Notes: a model not told the origin generated them from the letters alone. DNA of 64,000 bases from Vibrio quintilis (GCF_024529975.1 NZ_AP024897.1:1674001-1738000); one strand, 5' to 3'. Counted from the first letter of the stretch, positions 27,469 to 38,336 are shown. A program made the numbers and translations.

Positions 27469-28482
27469 TTACAGGGTCATTTCACCACGCAGGACTTTTT
27501 GCATTTCAGCTTTTACTTCCGGATAAGACAACCCCTGACTCAACAGATAATGGAGTTTCGCCAGCGCTGCTTCCGGCGTCATATCAAATCCGCTGATGAC
27601 ACCGGCATCTGCCAGAGCACAGCCGGTGGCATAACCACTCATATTCACCTTTCCGGCCAGACACTGAGTCAGGTTGACCACAATCACTCCGCGCTCAGAT
27701 GCGTCTTTCAGCTGTTCAAGCAACGGCTTGTTTTGTGGCGCGTTGCCGACACCAAAGGTCAACAGAATCATGGCATTGACCGGCTGAAGCAGGGTATTAC
27801 GAATGACTTCGTGGGAAATGCCCGGATACATGGTAATGACACCGACAGGTTGTGGCGTAATATTGCTGACACGAAATTCGCCTTCGGGCTGCTGATTCAG
27901 TTCAACATTGCTGCTGACTTTAATATTGATACCGGCCTCAAGCAGCGGGGGCAGATTTGGTGAGGTAAAGGCGTTAAATCCATCGGCATGAGATTTTGTA
28001 CTGCGGTTGCCGCGCATCAGCTGATTGTTGAAGAACAGCGTGACTTCATTGATCGGATAATTAGCCGCAATGTGTAATGCATTCAGAAGGTTCGCCTGAC
28101 CGTCAGAGCGCAGTTCGGCCAGCGGAATCTGTGAACCGGTGACGATGACGGGCTTCCCTAAGTTTTCCAGCATAAAGGAGAGGGCTGATGCGGTATAGGC
28201 CATCGTATCTGTGCCGTGCAGGATGACAAACCCATCGTATTTCTCATAGTTTTCCCGGATATCATCGGCGATTGTCTGCCAGTCCGCGGGGGTCATATCC
28301 GATGAATCAATCAGGGGCGCATATTCGTGAATCGTGTATTCAGGCATTTCCGGGCGATGGAATTCCGGCATTGCCGCCAGCTGTTTTTCCATGAAGCCTG
28401 CGACAGGAATATAGCCGTGAGAAGATTTTTGCATACCGATGGTGCCACCGGTGTAGGCGATATAGATATGTTTTTTTGCCAT
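27469..28482 (-). CDS. ansA: Cytoplasmic L-asparaginase, type I
   Basis: A 337-residue enzyme hydrolysing asparagine to aspartate and ammonia. It starts MAKKHIYIAYTGGTIGMQ; TGGTIGM holds the first catalytic Thr and VILHGTDTMAYTASALSFM the second Thr with its Asp. No signal peptide, so type I rather than periplasmic AnsB. The long frame from 28566 would cross the sppA terminator and is rejected. Confidence 0.93.
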   Translation of the reverse strand: MAKKHIYIAYTGGTIGMQKSSHGYIPVAGFMEKQLAAMPEFHRPEMPEYTIHEYAPLIDSSDMTPADWQTIADDIRENYEKYDGFVILHGTDTMAYTASALSFMLENLGKPVIVTGSQIPLAELRSDGQANLLNALHIAANYPINEVTLFFNNQLMRGNRSTKSHADGFNAFTSPNLPPLLEAGINIKVSSNVELNQQPEGEFRVSNITPQPVGVITMYPGISHEVIRNTLLQPVNAMILLTFGVGNAPQNKPLLEQLKDASERGVIVVNLTQCLAGKVNMSGYATGCALADAGVISGFDMTPEAALAKLHYLLSQGLSYPEVKAEMQKVLRGEMTL

Positions 28483-28542
28483 GGCTGGAATGTACTTCAT
28501 TTCTCGGTCATTAAGGCCGCTGATTATACATTCGTTCAGCGA

Positions 28543-28570
28543 TAAAAAAAGGGATGAAATCTTCATCCCC
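28543..28570 (-). terminator. Terminator after sppA
   Basis: Minus strand GGGATGA and TCATCCC pair around a short loop, followed by seven T. It lies 30 bases past the sppA stop and just before ansA. Confidence 0.8.
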
Positions 28571-28599
28571 TGGTGTGAATTTTTCTGTCTCAGGCTTTT

Positions 28600-30465
28600 T
28601 TATTTCACCTGGCAATTGAGACAAAAAGCATACTGGCCTTTCGGATCATTCAGCTCATTCAGGAACGAAGCGTCATTGATGATTTGTCTGGTGACCGGTC
28701 TGAGTGATTCCGGAACCAGAGATTCAATATTCAGCCCCAGCGATGCACGGGTTTCTGAAACCACATCCATCAGTATTTTTTCCATCGGAGAGAGCGGCTC
28801 TTCCATCCAGTCAAGCTGATACTGATGCGGCTGTAGTTGTGCCAGCTCCGCAGCAATCCGGACGGCATCATCAAAGTCACCTAACTGATCAACCAGACCA
28901 ATTTTCAGTGCGTCTTTACCGGTCCAGACCCGGCCCTGCGCAATTTTATCCGCATCGCGGACGTTCATATTCCGGTGTTTGGCAACCAGAGAAATAAAGC
29001 GCTGATAGCCGTGTTCAATCGTCATTTGCAGGGCTTGTTTCGCACCATCAGAGAAGCCGGTGGCAATGCCCTGACCTGAGAACGGCGTTGTGCCGACACC
29101 GTCGGTGTAAACCCCGATGCGATCAAGGCTTTTCTCAAATGTCGTGATAACACTGAAGATGCCGATAGAGCCGGTGAGGGTAGTTGGCTGTGCCACGATT
29201 TTATCTGCACTGGATGAAATCCAGTAGCCGCCGGAAGCCGCCAGACTGGACATGGAAACCACTACAGGTTTACCGGCAGCTTTCAGGGCGTCAATTTCAT
29301 TGCGGATGACCTCAGACGCAAAGGCGCTGCCACCGGGGCTGTCGACCCGCAGAACCACGGCTTTCACCTGATCATCCATGCGTGCTTCTCTCAGCAGCGC
29401 CGTGATATTTTCTGAACCGACCACATTTCGTTGCGGTTGCTTGCCATCCATAATGGTACCGGATGCCACCACGACAGCAACCCGTTGATTTTGATTTAAA
29501 ACTTTCGGTGGCAATGATGCCTGATAGTCGTAATAACTGACAGACTGATAGCTGTCTTTGTCGTTACTGCCAAATGTCTGGGTCAGCTCGTCACGGACTT
29601 TCTTGCGGGGTGCCAGTTCATCAACCAGCCCCATTTGCAGCGACAAACGGGCCACATCGCCTTTGACACTTTCCAGACGGGCAAGAAAATCATCCATAGA
29701 CAGTTTGAGGCTGTCAGATGTGATGCGCCGGTTGGTGGCGATATCGTTCAGATAGCCATCCCACAGCTGATTGACCCAGCGGTAATTGGCCCTGCGGGCC
29801 GCCTGCGACATATCATTACGGATAAACGGTTCCACCGCGGACTTATACGTGCCAACCCGGAAAATATGGGTATTGATGTCGAGTTTATCCAGCAGCGTTT
29901 TGTAATACATGCCGTAGGCACTGTAACCTTTCAGTAAGACCAGACCATCCGGAGACATAAAGATTTTGTCAGCATAGCTGGCCAGATAATACTGGCTTTG
30001 TGTGTAAATATCACCGATGGCAAAAACAGGTTTGCCACTGCTTTTAAATTCATTAATTGCTTTGGCAATGTAACGCAGTTTGGTCAGATTGGTTGCGGAC
30101 ATTTCCTGCAAGGACAACACCAGACCGGTGATTTGCTTGTCATCTTTCGCGTGACGAATGGTATCGACGATATCAAACAGCACATTTTCTTTCGGTAAAG
30201 ATTCACCTAAGACGGAGTGACTGATGGAATCGATGGGTTTCAGATAAGAGGCTTTTTCAACAATCGGACCGGACAGGTTCAGGACCAGTGCGGAAGGCTG
30301 ACGCGGAGCAGATACTGCCGTTTCATCAACTGACTGCAAATAAGCACCATAAATCACCAGTAAAAGAATTAAAAACACCAGGTTCATGATAGTGACACGG
30401 ATGAAAGTGATACACTTCCAAATCCACTTAAAGAGAGTTCCGATAAATCTAAATATTGCTTTCAT
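28600..30465 (-). CDS. sppA: Signal peptide peptidase, protease IV
   Basis: A 621-residue inner membrane serine protease that clears cleaved signal peptides. One N-terminal membrane helix (about 22-44). Two tandem S49 domains: the first supplies the Lys of the Ser/Lys pair in FRVGTYKSAVEPF, the second the Ser in MSSLAASGGYWISSSADKIVA. RVDSPGGSAFASE is the oxyanion region. Length and double domain match the large bacterial SppA. It is transcribed as a single gene with its own terminator. Confidence 0.95.
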   Translation of the reverse strand: MKAIFRFIGTLFKWIWKCITFIRVTIMNLVFLILLLVIYGAYLQSVDETAVSAPRQPSALVLNLSGPIVEKASYLKPIDSISHSVLGESLPKENVLFDIVDTIRHAKDDKQITGLVLSLQEMSATNLTKLRYIAKAINEFKSSGKPVFAIGDIYTQSQYYLASYADKIFMSPDGLVLLKGYSAYGMYYKTLLDKLDINTHIFRVGTYKSAVEPFIRNDMSQAARRANYRWVNQLWDGYLNDIATNRRITSDSLKLSMDDFLARLESVKGDVARLSLQMGLVDELAPRKKVRDELTQTFGSNDKDSYQSVSYYDYQASLPPKVLNQNQRVAVVVASGTIMDGKQPQRNVVGSENITALLREARMDDQVKAVVLRVDSPGGSAFASEVIRNEIDALKAAGKPVVVSMSSLAASGGYWISSSADKIVAQPTTLTGSIGIFSVITTFEKSLDRIGVYTDGVGTTPFSGQGIATGFSDGAKQALQMTIEHGYQRFISLVAKHRNMNVRDADKIAQGRVWTGKDALKIGLVDQLGDFDDAVRIAAELAQLQPHQYQLDWMEEPLSPMEKILMDVVSETRASLGLNIESLVPESLRPVTRQIINDASFLNELNDPKGQYAFCLNCQVK

Positions 30466-30612
30466 AACTTTCTGGCTGCTTTGGATGGATTGAAGTTGTG
30501 GTTTGATTCAGGCCACGGGCCTGTCAGATTCGTTTGCGATCCTACGTGATAACTTTAGCAGGAACAATCATAAACTTTGAATGAGGCTCCCGGAAATACG
30601 GGTAAAAATGAC

Positions 30613-30650
30613 AGAAAAAAAAACGGCAGCGATTCAGTTCGCTGCCGTTG
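30613..30650 (-). terminator. Terminator after purU
   Basis: Minus strand ACGGCAGCG and CGCTGCCGT pair perfectly around an 8-base loop, followed by nine T. Confidence 0.85.
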
Positions 30651-30673
30651 CGGTGACTGATGTGATCAGTCAC

Positions 30674-31507
30674 TTACAGGATGACGGTTTTGTTGCCGTG
30701 TACGAAAACGTGATCATCCAGGACTTTATTCAGCGCCTTACTGAGAACATTTTTTTCAACATCACGACCGGCCTGCGCCATGTCTGATGCGCTGAATGTA
30801 TGATCCACCGGGATAACATCCTGTTTGATAATCGGCCCTTCATCCAGATCATTGGTGACAAAGTGGGCGGTTGCACCGATGATTTTTACCCCACGCTGAT
30901 AAGCCTGTTGATAAGGCTTGGCGCCGATAAATGCCGGCAGGAAACTGTGGTGAATATTAATGATCCGGTGATGATATTTCTCTACAAAGTCCGGTGTCAG
31001 TACCCGCATATATTTTGCCAGTACAATATAGTCAGGCTGATACTGATCGATAATTTCAGTCATCTGCTGTTCGTGTTCTTCACGCTCCAGCCCTTCATGC
31101 GAGACACAGTGATAAGGAATATCAAACCGTTCCGTCAGCCCCTGCAACCGATCATAGTTGCCGATCACCGCAGCGATTTCCACATCAAGTGCACCATCAA
31201 AACTTTTCATCAGGATATCACCCAGGCAGTGGGCTTCTTTGGTCACCATAATCACAATGCGTTTGCGGCATGAGTCAACCAGTTTGTATGTTGCGCCTTC
31301 AGGCAGGGCATGATTCAGATCATCAAGCAACGTTTCATCATTGAAATTACCTTCCAGTTCGGTACGCATGAAGAAGTGGCCGCAGGTATTATCAACAAAT
31401 TCATTATTGTGAATGATATTGAGCTGATACTTGTAACAGATATTGGTGATCTTGGCGATTAATCCGGGCTCATCCACACAGTGGGTGAGGAGTGTTTTTC
31501 TTTCCAT
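30674..31507 (-). CDS. purU: Formyltetrahydrofolate deformylase
   Basis: A 277-residue enzyme releasing formate from 10-formyl-THF, balancing one-carbon pools and feeding PurT. An N-terminal ACT domain (about 1-85) is followed by a formyltransferase fold with NIHHSFLPAFIGAKPY (catalytic Asn and His) and DLDEGPIIKQD (Asp). Full-length. Upstream lies about 350 bases shared with the divergent small gene. Confidence 0.94.
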   Translation of the reverse strand: MERKTLLTHCVDEPGLIAKITNICYKYQLNIIHNNEFVDNTCGHFFMRTELEGNFNDETLLDDLNHALPEGATYKLVDSCRKRIVIMVTKEAHCLGDILMKSFDGALDVEIAAVIGNYDRLQGLTERFDIPYHCVSHEGLEREEHEQQMTEIIDQYQPDYIVLAKYMRVLTPDFVEKYHHRIINIHHSFLPAFIGAKPYQQAYQRGVKIIGATAHFVTNDLDEGPIIKQDVIPVDHTFSASDMAQAGRDVEKNVLSKALNKVLDDHVFVHGNKTVIL

Positions 31508-31778
31508 AATGACTGATAGTTTCCGACGAATTTTTTTGAGCTAAAAACAATTTCAGGATTGCCTGAATGATGACATATCCCACGGCGTAACGGATATAAT
31601 TAATCTATTCTTAAGATAGTTTCAACTAAATAAGTGCATGGAATGACCGGAATGGCAGCAAGTATGCAAACAAGTGCTTTTGTGATTCACTGAAAAGGCA
31701 ATCGTTTGCATGACATTTTTGGTATGGGAATGAATGGATTAATAATAATTTTCTCCGGTTGAAAAGGTAAATTTCTGA

Positions 31779-31838
31779 TTTTGTAACGGTTATTGAACTT
31801 TTGTAATGGTTGTTGAACTTTTGTAATTGTTGTTAAAC
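31779..31838. repeat. Three tandem 20-bp repeats before a small gene
   Basis: Units at 31779, 31799 and 31819 follow the pattern TTTTGTAAYKGTTRTTGAAC with one to three changes. They end four bases before the ribosome site of the 66-residue gene. They could be stacked binding sites. The rest of 31508-31778 shows no gene. Confidence 0.75.
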
Positions 31839-31856
31839 ATAGTTGAGGTGGTTGCC

Positions 31857-32057
31857 ATGGACAAAGATCTGCTTGCCCGGCGTTTATATACTGAACGCGT
31901 GAATGAAATTTTGGGAGAAAGTATGGTTGACGAAGAGATGCTGGAAGAAATGTGGGAAAACCGGGTTTCACCAGCTGATGCGGCAAAAATTATTGCAACC
32001 CGGGATAATGGTGTGGAAGCATCTCCCTGGCTGCATCGTTATCTGAATCGAAGGTAA
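31857..32057 (+). CDS. Small acidic protein of unknown function
   Basis: A 66-residue protein starting MDKDLLARRLYTERVNEILG with GAGGTGG upstream; the frame from 31827 would run through the tandem repeats. Acidic, helical, no export signal. The segment WENRVSPADAAKIIATRDNG could be a short helix-turn-helix-like part, which is only a guess. Found between purU and the helicase gene. No family recognised. Confidence 0.55.
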   Translation: MDKDLLARRLYTERVNEILGESMVDEEMLEEMWENRVSPADAAKIIATRDNGVEASPWLHRYLNRR

Positions 32058-32269
32058 ACGGCTTTGCTGCCCATCTTTTTGCCTGAATGATCCGGCTGTT
32101 ATCAGGTCAGCCTGCCCTGATAGCCGGAGTGACTTCCTGTGATTGTTCATCCTCTGTCGATGATGTCAGCATTGTTGTTGTCTGCAATTGTTACTGGTTT
32201 CCGGAGAAGAGATCGCACTCCGTTCTGAAACCTGACATAATCGGCTATTATTCATTTTTTCTTTGCATC

Positions 32270-34288
32270 ATGACTGATACGATTTTTTCTGCGGGTGGCG
32301 CATTAAGTCAGGCCATTCCCGGTTTTCAGGCCAGACAGGCTCAGATTGATATGGCAAAAGCGGTCGCGCAGGCGATTACTGACCAGAGTCAGCTGGTGGT
32401 TGAAGCCGGTACCGGCACCGGCAAGACTTTTGCCTATCTGATTCCGGCCCTGATGAGCGGCAAAAAAGTCATTGTCAGCACCGGGTCGAAAAATCTTCAG
32501 GAACAGTTGTTCCACCGTGATTTACCGCTGATGATCAAGGCACTGTCTTTTTTCGGGCAGGTCTCGCTGCTGAAAGGCAGGGCCAATTACCTGTGTTTTG
32601 AACGCCTCAACCGGCAAATCATGGAAAGCCACAGCCCGGAAGTCGATGAACAGCGTTTTTCCCAGCTGATTCAGGTACGTGAATGGTCGTCCGCCACACA
32701 GACCGGTGATTTGGGTGAGTGTGAAGTCCTGCCGGAAGACAGCCCGGTTATTTCAACGATTACCTCGACCAACGATAACTGCATCGGGCGCGAGTGCCCG
32801 TCGTTTCAGGATTGCTTTGTCTCCAAGGCCCGGAAAAAAGCGATGGATGCCGATGTTGTGGTGGTCAACCATCATTTATTTCTCGCTGATCTGGCCCTGA
32901 AAGAGACCGGTTTTGGTGAGCTGATTCCTGAAGCCGATATTTTTATTTTCGATGAAGCGCACCAGCTGCCGGATATTGCCAGTCAGTATTTTGGTCAGTC
33001 TCTGACCAGCCGTCAGGTCACGGAGCTGGCCAAAGATATTGAAATTGGTTACCGCACCGAAGCCAAAGATATGCGCCAGTTGCAAAAGGTCAGTGAAAAG
33101 CTGACGCATACTGCACTGGATATCCGGGTGTGTTTGGGAGAAACCGGACAACGGGGCAACTGGCGGGATATGATCACGCAGCCCCGGATTAAAGACGCTG
33201 TGCAACGACTGGAAGAAAGTCTCGACTTTGCTGATGAAGTGCTGAAAATCGCGCTGGGTCGCAGCCAGTTGCTGGATAGTGCGTTTGAACGCATCACGTT
33301 GATCAAAGCCCGCCTGAAACGGGTGTGCGATGTCTCGATACCCGGCTACTCTTATTGGTTTGACACCACTCAGCGCCATTTCGGTTTACATATCACACCA
33401 TTATCGGTGGCCGAAAAATTCCGTGAACAGATGGCGATGAAATCCGGCGCATGGATTTTCACCTCCGCGACGCTGGCAGTGAATGATGACTTCAGCCATT
33501 TCAGTCACCGCCTTGGCTTAGAGCCGTCACAGCAGTTCTCTTTACCCAGTCCGTTTGATTATCAAACACAGGCGCGCTTGTGTGTGCCCCGTTATTTGCC
33601 GGAGCCTAATTCACCCGGCATGGCGGATAAGCTGGTGGAGATGCTGACGCCGGTGATCCGGCAAAATCAGGGCCGTTGTTTTTTCCTCTGCACCTCACAC
33701 CATATGATGCGTGAGCTGGGAGAACGTTTCCGGGAAGCACTTGAGTTACCGGTGCTGCTGCAGGGAGAAACCAGTAAAAGAAAGACGCTGGCTGAGTTTA
33801 TGTCGCTGGGCAATGCATTGCTGGTTGCAACCGGTGCATTCTGGGAAGGGATCGACGTTAGAGGTGATGCACTAAGCTGTGTTATTATCGACAAATTACC
33901 GTTTACTGCGCCGGATGATCCGTTGCTGAAAGCCCGGATAGAAGACTGCCGTTTGCAGGGCGGCGATCCGTTTGATCAGGTCCAGTTACCGGAGGCGGTC
34001 ATCACCCTCAAGCAGGGCGTCGGGCGTCTGATCCGGGACACGCAGGATAAAGGTGCGCTGATCATCTGCGATAACCGGCTGGTGACCCGGGATTATGGCC
34101 GTGTATTTCTGGCCAGTCTGCCGTCGATTCCGCGCACCAGAGATCTGACCCTGGTGCAGCAGTTTTTGCAGCAGGCTGCTTCGGAGACTCATCCTGAAGA
34201 AACGCAGTCTGAAGGCATACCGCATGACAATGAAAAAAGCGGAATCAGCGAAATAAGTGAACATAAAACCCTGTCTGATCATTCCTGA
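32270..34288 (+). CDS. yoaA: DinG/XPD-type ATP-dependent helicase YoaA
   Basis: A 672-residue superfamily 2 helicase from the ATG at 32270. Walker A is EAGTGTGKTFAYLIP, the DEAH box is FIFDEAHQLPD, and four Cys around CIGRECPSFQDC and the upstream YLCFERL hold a 4Fe-4S cluster. GVGRLIRDTQDKG is motif VI. YoaA acts with the DNA polymerase chi subunit in repair of blocked forks. A frame extends 61 codons upstream without family support. The C-terminal 30 residues are a hydrophilic extension. tsaB follows after 23 bases. Confidence 0.92.
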   Translation: MTDTIFSAGGALSQAIPGFQARQAQIDMAKAVAQAITDQSQLVVEAGTGTGKTFAYLIPALMSGKKVIVSTGSKNLQEQLFHRDLPLMIKALSFFGQVSLLKGRANYLCFERLNRQIMESHSPEVDEQRFSQLIQVREWSSATQTGDLGECEVLPEDSPVISTITSTNDNCIGRECPSFQDCFVSKARKKAMDADVVVVNHHLFLADLALKETGFGELIPEADIFIFDEAHQLPDIASQYFGQSLTSRQVTELAKDIEIGYRTEAKDMRQLQKVSEKLTHTALDIRVCLGETGQRGNWRDMITQPRIKDAVQRLEESLDFADEVLKIALGRSQLLDSAFERITLIKARLKRVCDVSIPGYSYWFDTTQRHFGLHITPLSVAEKFREQMAMKSGAWIFTSATLAVNDDFSHFSHRLGLEPSQQFSLPSPFDYQTQARLCVPRYLPEPNSPGMADKLVEMLTPVIRQNQGRCFFLCTSHHMMRELGERFREALELPVLLQGETSKRKTLAEFMSLGNALLVATGAFWEGIDVRGDALSCVIIDKLPFTAPDDPLLKARIEDCRLQGGDPFDQVQLPEAVITLKQGVGRLIRDTQDKGALIICDNRLVTRDYGRVFLASLPSIPRTRDLTLVQQFLQQAASETHPEETQSEGIPHDNEKSGISEISEHKTLSDHS

Positions 34289-34311
34289 CAGAAAATAAAT
34301 TAGAGAGTTAA

Positions 34312-35013
34312 ATGAGCGTAAAAATTCTTGCGATTGATACGTCAACAGAACACTGTTCTGTGGCGCTGGTGGTTGATGACCAATGGTTTGTTCGTCGGGA
34401 AGTGTCGCCAAGAGGGCATGCACAAAAAATCCTGCCGATGGTGGATGAAGTACTGAAAGAATCAGGAATGACGCTGAATGCACTGGATGCATTGGCATTT
34501 GGCCGCGGGCCGGGCAGTTTTACCGGAGTCCGGATTGGGGTTGGCATTGCGCAGGGGCTGGCGTTTGGTGCCGGATTACCTGTGATTCCGGTGTCAACAC
34601 TGGAAGCGATGGCGCAGGGCGCATACCGCCAGGCCGGGGCGACGCACGTGGCGGCTGCCATTGATGCCCGGATGAGCGAAGTTTACTGGGGCCGTTATGC
34701 CCGTCAGGAAGACGAACGTTGGGCTGCGGTGACGCCAGAGTGTGTCATTGCACCAGAAACTCTGGTGTCACAGATGAATTCTGATCAGGAAACATGGTAT
34801 GGTGCCGGAACCGGCTGGCAGGCATATCAGGACGCTTTATCAGGCCTGCCATTCAGTGTTGTATGCGGTGAAGTGCTTTACCCGGACGCTGAAGATATTG
34901 CTTTTCTGGCGACGCTGGCCTGGCAACGGGGAGAAACTGTGACCGCGGAAGAAGCAAGCCCGGTGTACCTGCGTGATCAGGTGGCCTGGAAAAAAATGCC
35001 GGGACGTACCTGA
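34312..35013 (+). CDS. tsaB: tRNA t6A37 synthesis protein TsaB
   Basis: A 233-residue member of the ASKHA fold starting [42 protein letters not shown] is diagnostic. TsaB pairs with TsaD and TsaE to put threonylcarbamoyl on A37 of tRNAs reading ANN codons; it is essential in many bacteria. It lies in an apparent operon after yoaA. Confidence 0.95.
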   Translation: MSVKILAIDTSTEHCSVALVVDDQWFVRREVSPRGHAQKILPMVDEVLKESGMTLNALDALAFGRGPGSFTGVRIGVGIAQGLAFGAGLPVIPVSTLEAMAQGAYRQAGATHVAAAIDARMSEVYWGRYARQEDERWAAVTPECVIAPETLVSQMNSDQETWYGAGTGWQAYQDALSGLPFSVVCGEVLYPDAEDIAFLATLAWQRGETVTAEEASPVYLRDQVAWKKMPGRT

Positions 35014-35056
35014 GCGACGATGCTCAGATCAGACAAAAAATCAGTGAAGGAGTAAT

Positions 35057-35371
35057 ATGGTTTCGATACAGGGATTGCCGCCACCGGGGATTTCCGGGAC
35101 AGGAAAATCATCGAAAACATCAAAGGCGGGTAAAAAGCAGGAGGCGAAGAAAGCACAGTCTCCGGCGGGAACCCGTCAGCCGACTCAGGTCGCAAATGCG
35201 GTTTCGCATTCATTACAGGCGATTCAAAGCGCAGAGAATTACCAGAATAATCTGCAGTATGATTTACCGGAAGGACGGGCAAGGAAAGCGTTGGAAGAGT
35301 ATTTTGATGTGATGAACCAGACCCGGCGCGAAGAACTGGCGCAAATGCTGGGTGTAGATATTTACATCTGA
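35057..35371 (+). CDS. Protein of unknown function between tsaB and a hydrolase gene
   Basis: A 104-residue protein with a Lys, Ser, Gly and Pro rich disordered start (about 1-45) and a helical C-terminal half with YDLPEGRARKALEEYFDVMNQTRREELAQMLGVD. No export signal or membrane helix. AAGGAG precedes the start. Co-directional with tsaB. I do not recognise a characterised family. Confidence 0.65.
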   Translation: MVSIQGLPPPGISGTGKSSKTSKAGKKQEAKKAQSPAGTRQPTQVANAVSHSLQAIQSAENYQNNLQYDLPEGRARKALEEYFDVMNQTRREELAQMLGVDIYI

Positions 35372-35492
35372 TTTACCCTGTTGCTTTATTCCGTGATGTC
35401 GCTGTCATCTTATTGTAAAATAGCCTTTTCTGCCCGTCGCTGAACGCGGCGGGTGATATCGTTCTGATGATCGGGCTCCTGAATGTAACATC

Positions 35493-36374
35493 ATGCTGAC
35501 TCAAAAAACCTATCATATTTCCGGCAACCAACTGGCTGCCCTTGAATCCGGTACACCATCCGCCACAGGCATCTCCGTCGTTTTTTTACATGGCTGGCTG
35601 GATAATGCTGCCAGTTTCAGCCCGGTGCTGGCGCGGCTGGAAATGGACACGCCCGGAGTCCATTTTTGCGCACTTGACCTGCCCGGGCATGGTTTGTCCG
35701 GTCATAAATCCACCGGGAATTATTATACGTTTCACGATTACATAGATGATGTCCATCAAGTTTTAACGGACATCCCGGCAAAAACTGTGATTTTAGCCGG
35801 CCATTCTCTTGGTGGATTAATTGCAAGTTGTTATAGTGCCGCTTTCCCGGAAAGGGTTAGTGATATAATTCTCATTGAAGCGCTCGGGCCGTTGGCTGAA
35901 TCGCCACAGGATTGTGTCCGGCGTCTCAGGAACGGCGTATTGAGCCGGGAGCGGATTCGTCGCAAAGTTGCGAAAAAAGGGTTCCGGAGTCTGCAACAGG
36001 CGCTGTCACTCAGAGCGAATCGTTCAGGTGTTGCGGAAAAATGTATCCGGCCACTGGTTGAGCGGGGACTGGAGATGCGTGATGACCGCTGGTTCTGGCG
36101 GGCTGATCCGATGTTATCAGCCGACTCGCTGTACCGGATGGCAGAATCTCACGCAACTGCTATTCTGAAAGCAATTCAATGCCCTGTCACATTGATTCGC
36201 GGTACGCAGGGTTATGAATACCTCATGCAGCCGGAACGACTTAGTTTGATGGAGAATATCACAGTTCATACTTTACCCGGTGGACATCACTGCCATCTGG
36301 AGCAGCCTGATCAGGTTGCACAAATGATTGATGGCGTGGTGAGAAAACGACAAAAGCTTTCCGGACTTTATTGA
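35493..36374 (+). CDS. Alpha/beta hydrolase
   Basis: A 293-residue alpha/beta hydrolase. VVFLHGWLDNAASF holds the oxyanion part, LAGHSLGGLIASC has the nucleophile Ser, and PGGHHCHLEQP has the catalytic His. Similar proteins stand before fadD in Vibrio. The substrate is unknown; the place before fadD suggests an ester or lipid but this is inference. Confidence 0.85.
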   Translation: MLTQKTYHISGNQLAALESGTPSATGISVVFLHGWLDNAASFSPVLARLEMDTPGVHFCALDLPGHGLSGHKSTGNYYTFHDYIDDVHQVLTDIPAKTVILAGHSLGGLIASCYSAAFPERVSDIILIEALGPLAESPQDCVRRLRNGVLSRERIRRKVAKKGFRSLQQALSLRANRSGVAEKCIRPLVERGLEMRDDRWFWRADPMLSADSLYRMAESHATAILKAIQCPVTLIRGTQGYEYLMQPERLSLMENITVHTLPGGHHCHLEQPDQVAQMIDGVVRKRQKLSGLY

Positions 36375-36511
36375 TAAGGATCCGGAGCGTCAGGGAATGA
36401 CTCAGTCGAGACACTGGTTGTTTAGTGCTGAAGTGTCCGGCGTCGATTGAAAGAATAAATAAAGGCGGCTGTCTGCATCGCAGATGACCGCATGTATGAG
36501 GAGTATCTTAA

Positions 36512-38212
36512 GTGAATCAACCCTGGCTGGCGCGTCGCCCACACGATGTGCCGAATACGATTCATCCTGATGATTATTCATCTCTGATTGAAATGTTTGA
36601 AAATTCGGTCAGAAAATTTGCTGACCAGCCGGCATTTGTCAATATGGGCACGGTCATGACATTTCGCAAGCTGGAAGAGCGGAGCCGTGCTTTTGCAGCA
36701 TATCTGCAAAATGAACTGCACCTGAAAAAAGGTGACCGGGTCGCGCTGATGATGCCTAATTTGCTGCAATATCCGGTTGCCTTGTTTGGGGTGCTGCGGG
36801 CAGGATTAGTTGTTGTGAATGTCAATCCGCTCTATAAACCCAGAGAGCTGGAACATCAGTTAAATGACGGAGAAGTGGAGACCATTGTCATTGTGTCCAA
36901 CTTCGCCTGTTCTTTGCAGACCGTGCTGAAAAATACCCCGGTTAAAAATATTATCATCACCAGCCTCGGCCAGATGTTACCCAGAGCAAAAGGGACACTG
37001 GTAGATTTTGCGGTGAAATATATCAAACGTCTTGTCCCGCACTATCATATTCCCGGCGCTGTTTCGATGCGTCAGGCGATTCGCCGGGGACGGCGTCTGC
37101 AGTATGTGAAGCCACGGATTGAGGGCGATGACATCGCGTTTCTGCAATATACCGGTGGTACAACCGGCGTTGCGAAAGGGGCAGTGTTATCCCACCGCAA
37201 TGTTGTATCGAACGTGATGCAGGCCAAAGCTGCATACAACAGTCTGTTTTCTGAAGGCCGGGATCTGGTTGTGACGGCGCTGCCGCTTTATCATATTTTT
37301 GCTCTGAGTATGAATTGCCTGCTGTTTATTGAAATGGGCGGGCAAAACCTTCTGATTACCAACCCGCGGGATATTCCCGGTTTCGTCAAAGAGTTGCAGC
37401 GTTATCCGTTTACTGCGATTACCGGTGTGAATACCTTGTTTAATGCATTATTAAACAATGAAGCGTTCGATCAGATTGATTTTTCCCATATGCGGCTGTC
37501 TGTCGCGGGCGGCACTTCCGTCCAGCGCGCGGTTGCAGAAAGGTGGAAGCAGGTGACCGGCAGACATTTACTTGAAGGTTATGGCCTGACAGAATGTTCG
37601 CCACTGGTTGCCGGAAACCCTTACGATGAAACGGAATATACCGGTGCTATCGGGATTCCTGTGCCTTCGACTGAGTTGCGGATTGTCAATGACGATGGGG
37701 AAGTGCTGCCGTTTGATCAGGTGGGAGAGCTCCAGGTTCGTGGTCCGCAGGTCATGCGGGGTTACTGGAATAATGAAGCGGCAACCCGTGAAGTGCTGAC
37801 TGAAGATGGCTGGCTGTCTACGGGAGATGTGGTCCGGTGTGATGAGCAGGGCGTGTTCTATATTGTTGACCGCAAAAAAGATATGATTCTGGTCTCCGGG
37901 TTTAATGTGTATCCGAATGAGATTGAAGATGTGGTTTCTATGCATGATAAAGTGCTGGAAGTCGCAGCCATCGGCGAGCCGCATCATGTTTCCGGAGAAA
38001 TTGTCAAAGTCGTGGTGGTTAAGCGTGATTTGTCTCTAACCAAGGAAGAAATTATCACGCATTGCCGTGAATACCTGACCGGTTATAAGATTCCGAAACT
38101 GGTGGAATTCCGGGATGAATTGCCAAAAACCAATGTCGGTAAAATTTTGCGCCGCGCACTCAAAGAACAAAGTCTGGCACTGGAAGCACAACAGACAATG
38201 GAACAGGCGTAA
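36512..38212 (+). CDS. fadD: Long-chain fatty acid-CoA ligase
   Basis: A 566-residue AMP-forming ligase that activates fatty acids for beta-oxidation at the inner membrane. The ATP site is [16 protein letters not shown], then [22 protein letters not shown] and the hinge [27 protein letters not shown] carries the C-terminal Lys. GTG start with AGGAG. Same length class as Escherichia coli FadD (561). A terminator follows at once. Confidence 0.95.
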   Translation: MNQPWLARRPHDVPNTIHPDDYSSLIEMFENSVRKFADQPAFVNMGTVMTFRKLEERSRAFAAYLQNELHLKKGDRVALMMPNLLQYPVALFGVLRAGLVVVNVNPLYKPRELEHQLNDGEVETIVIVSNFACSLQTVLKNTPVKNIIITSLGQMLPRAKGTLVDFAVKYIKRLVPHYHIPGAVSMRQAIRRGRRLQYVKPRIEGDDIAFLQYTGGTTGVAKGAVLSHRNVVSNVMQAKAAYNSLFSEGRDLVVTALPLYHIFALSMNCLLFIEMGGQNLLITNPRDIPGFVKELQRYPFTAITGVNTLFNALLNNEAFDQIDFSHMRLSVAGGTSVQRAVAERWKQVTGRHLLEGYGLTECSPLVAGNPYDETEYTGAIGIPVPSTELRIVNDDGEVLPFDQVGELQVRGPQVMRGYWNNEAATREVLTEDGWLSTGDVVRCDEQGVFYIVDRKKDMILVSGFNVYPNEIEDVVSMHDKVLEVAAIGEPHHVSGEIVKVVVVKRDLSLTKEEIITHCREYLTGYKIPKLVEFRDELPKTNVGKILRRALKEQSLALEAQQTMEQA

Positions 38213-38232
38213 CAGGCCTGATCAGGTTGTGG

Positions 38233-38262
38233 AAATGCCGGCGCCCGTGTCGGCATTTTTAT
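38233..38262 (+). terminator. Terminator after fadD
   Basis: AAATGCCG (38233-38240) pairs with CGGCATTT (38251-38258), followed by T. Confidence 0.8.
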
Positions 38263-38336
38263 TCGCCTGAGATACCCGGCAGGTTGAACACTCTGTTTTC
38301 AGCTTGCCCGGATTAAACAAAATAAGCAGGTTATTA

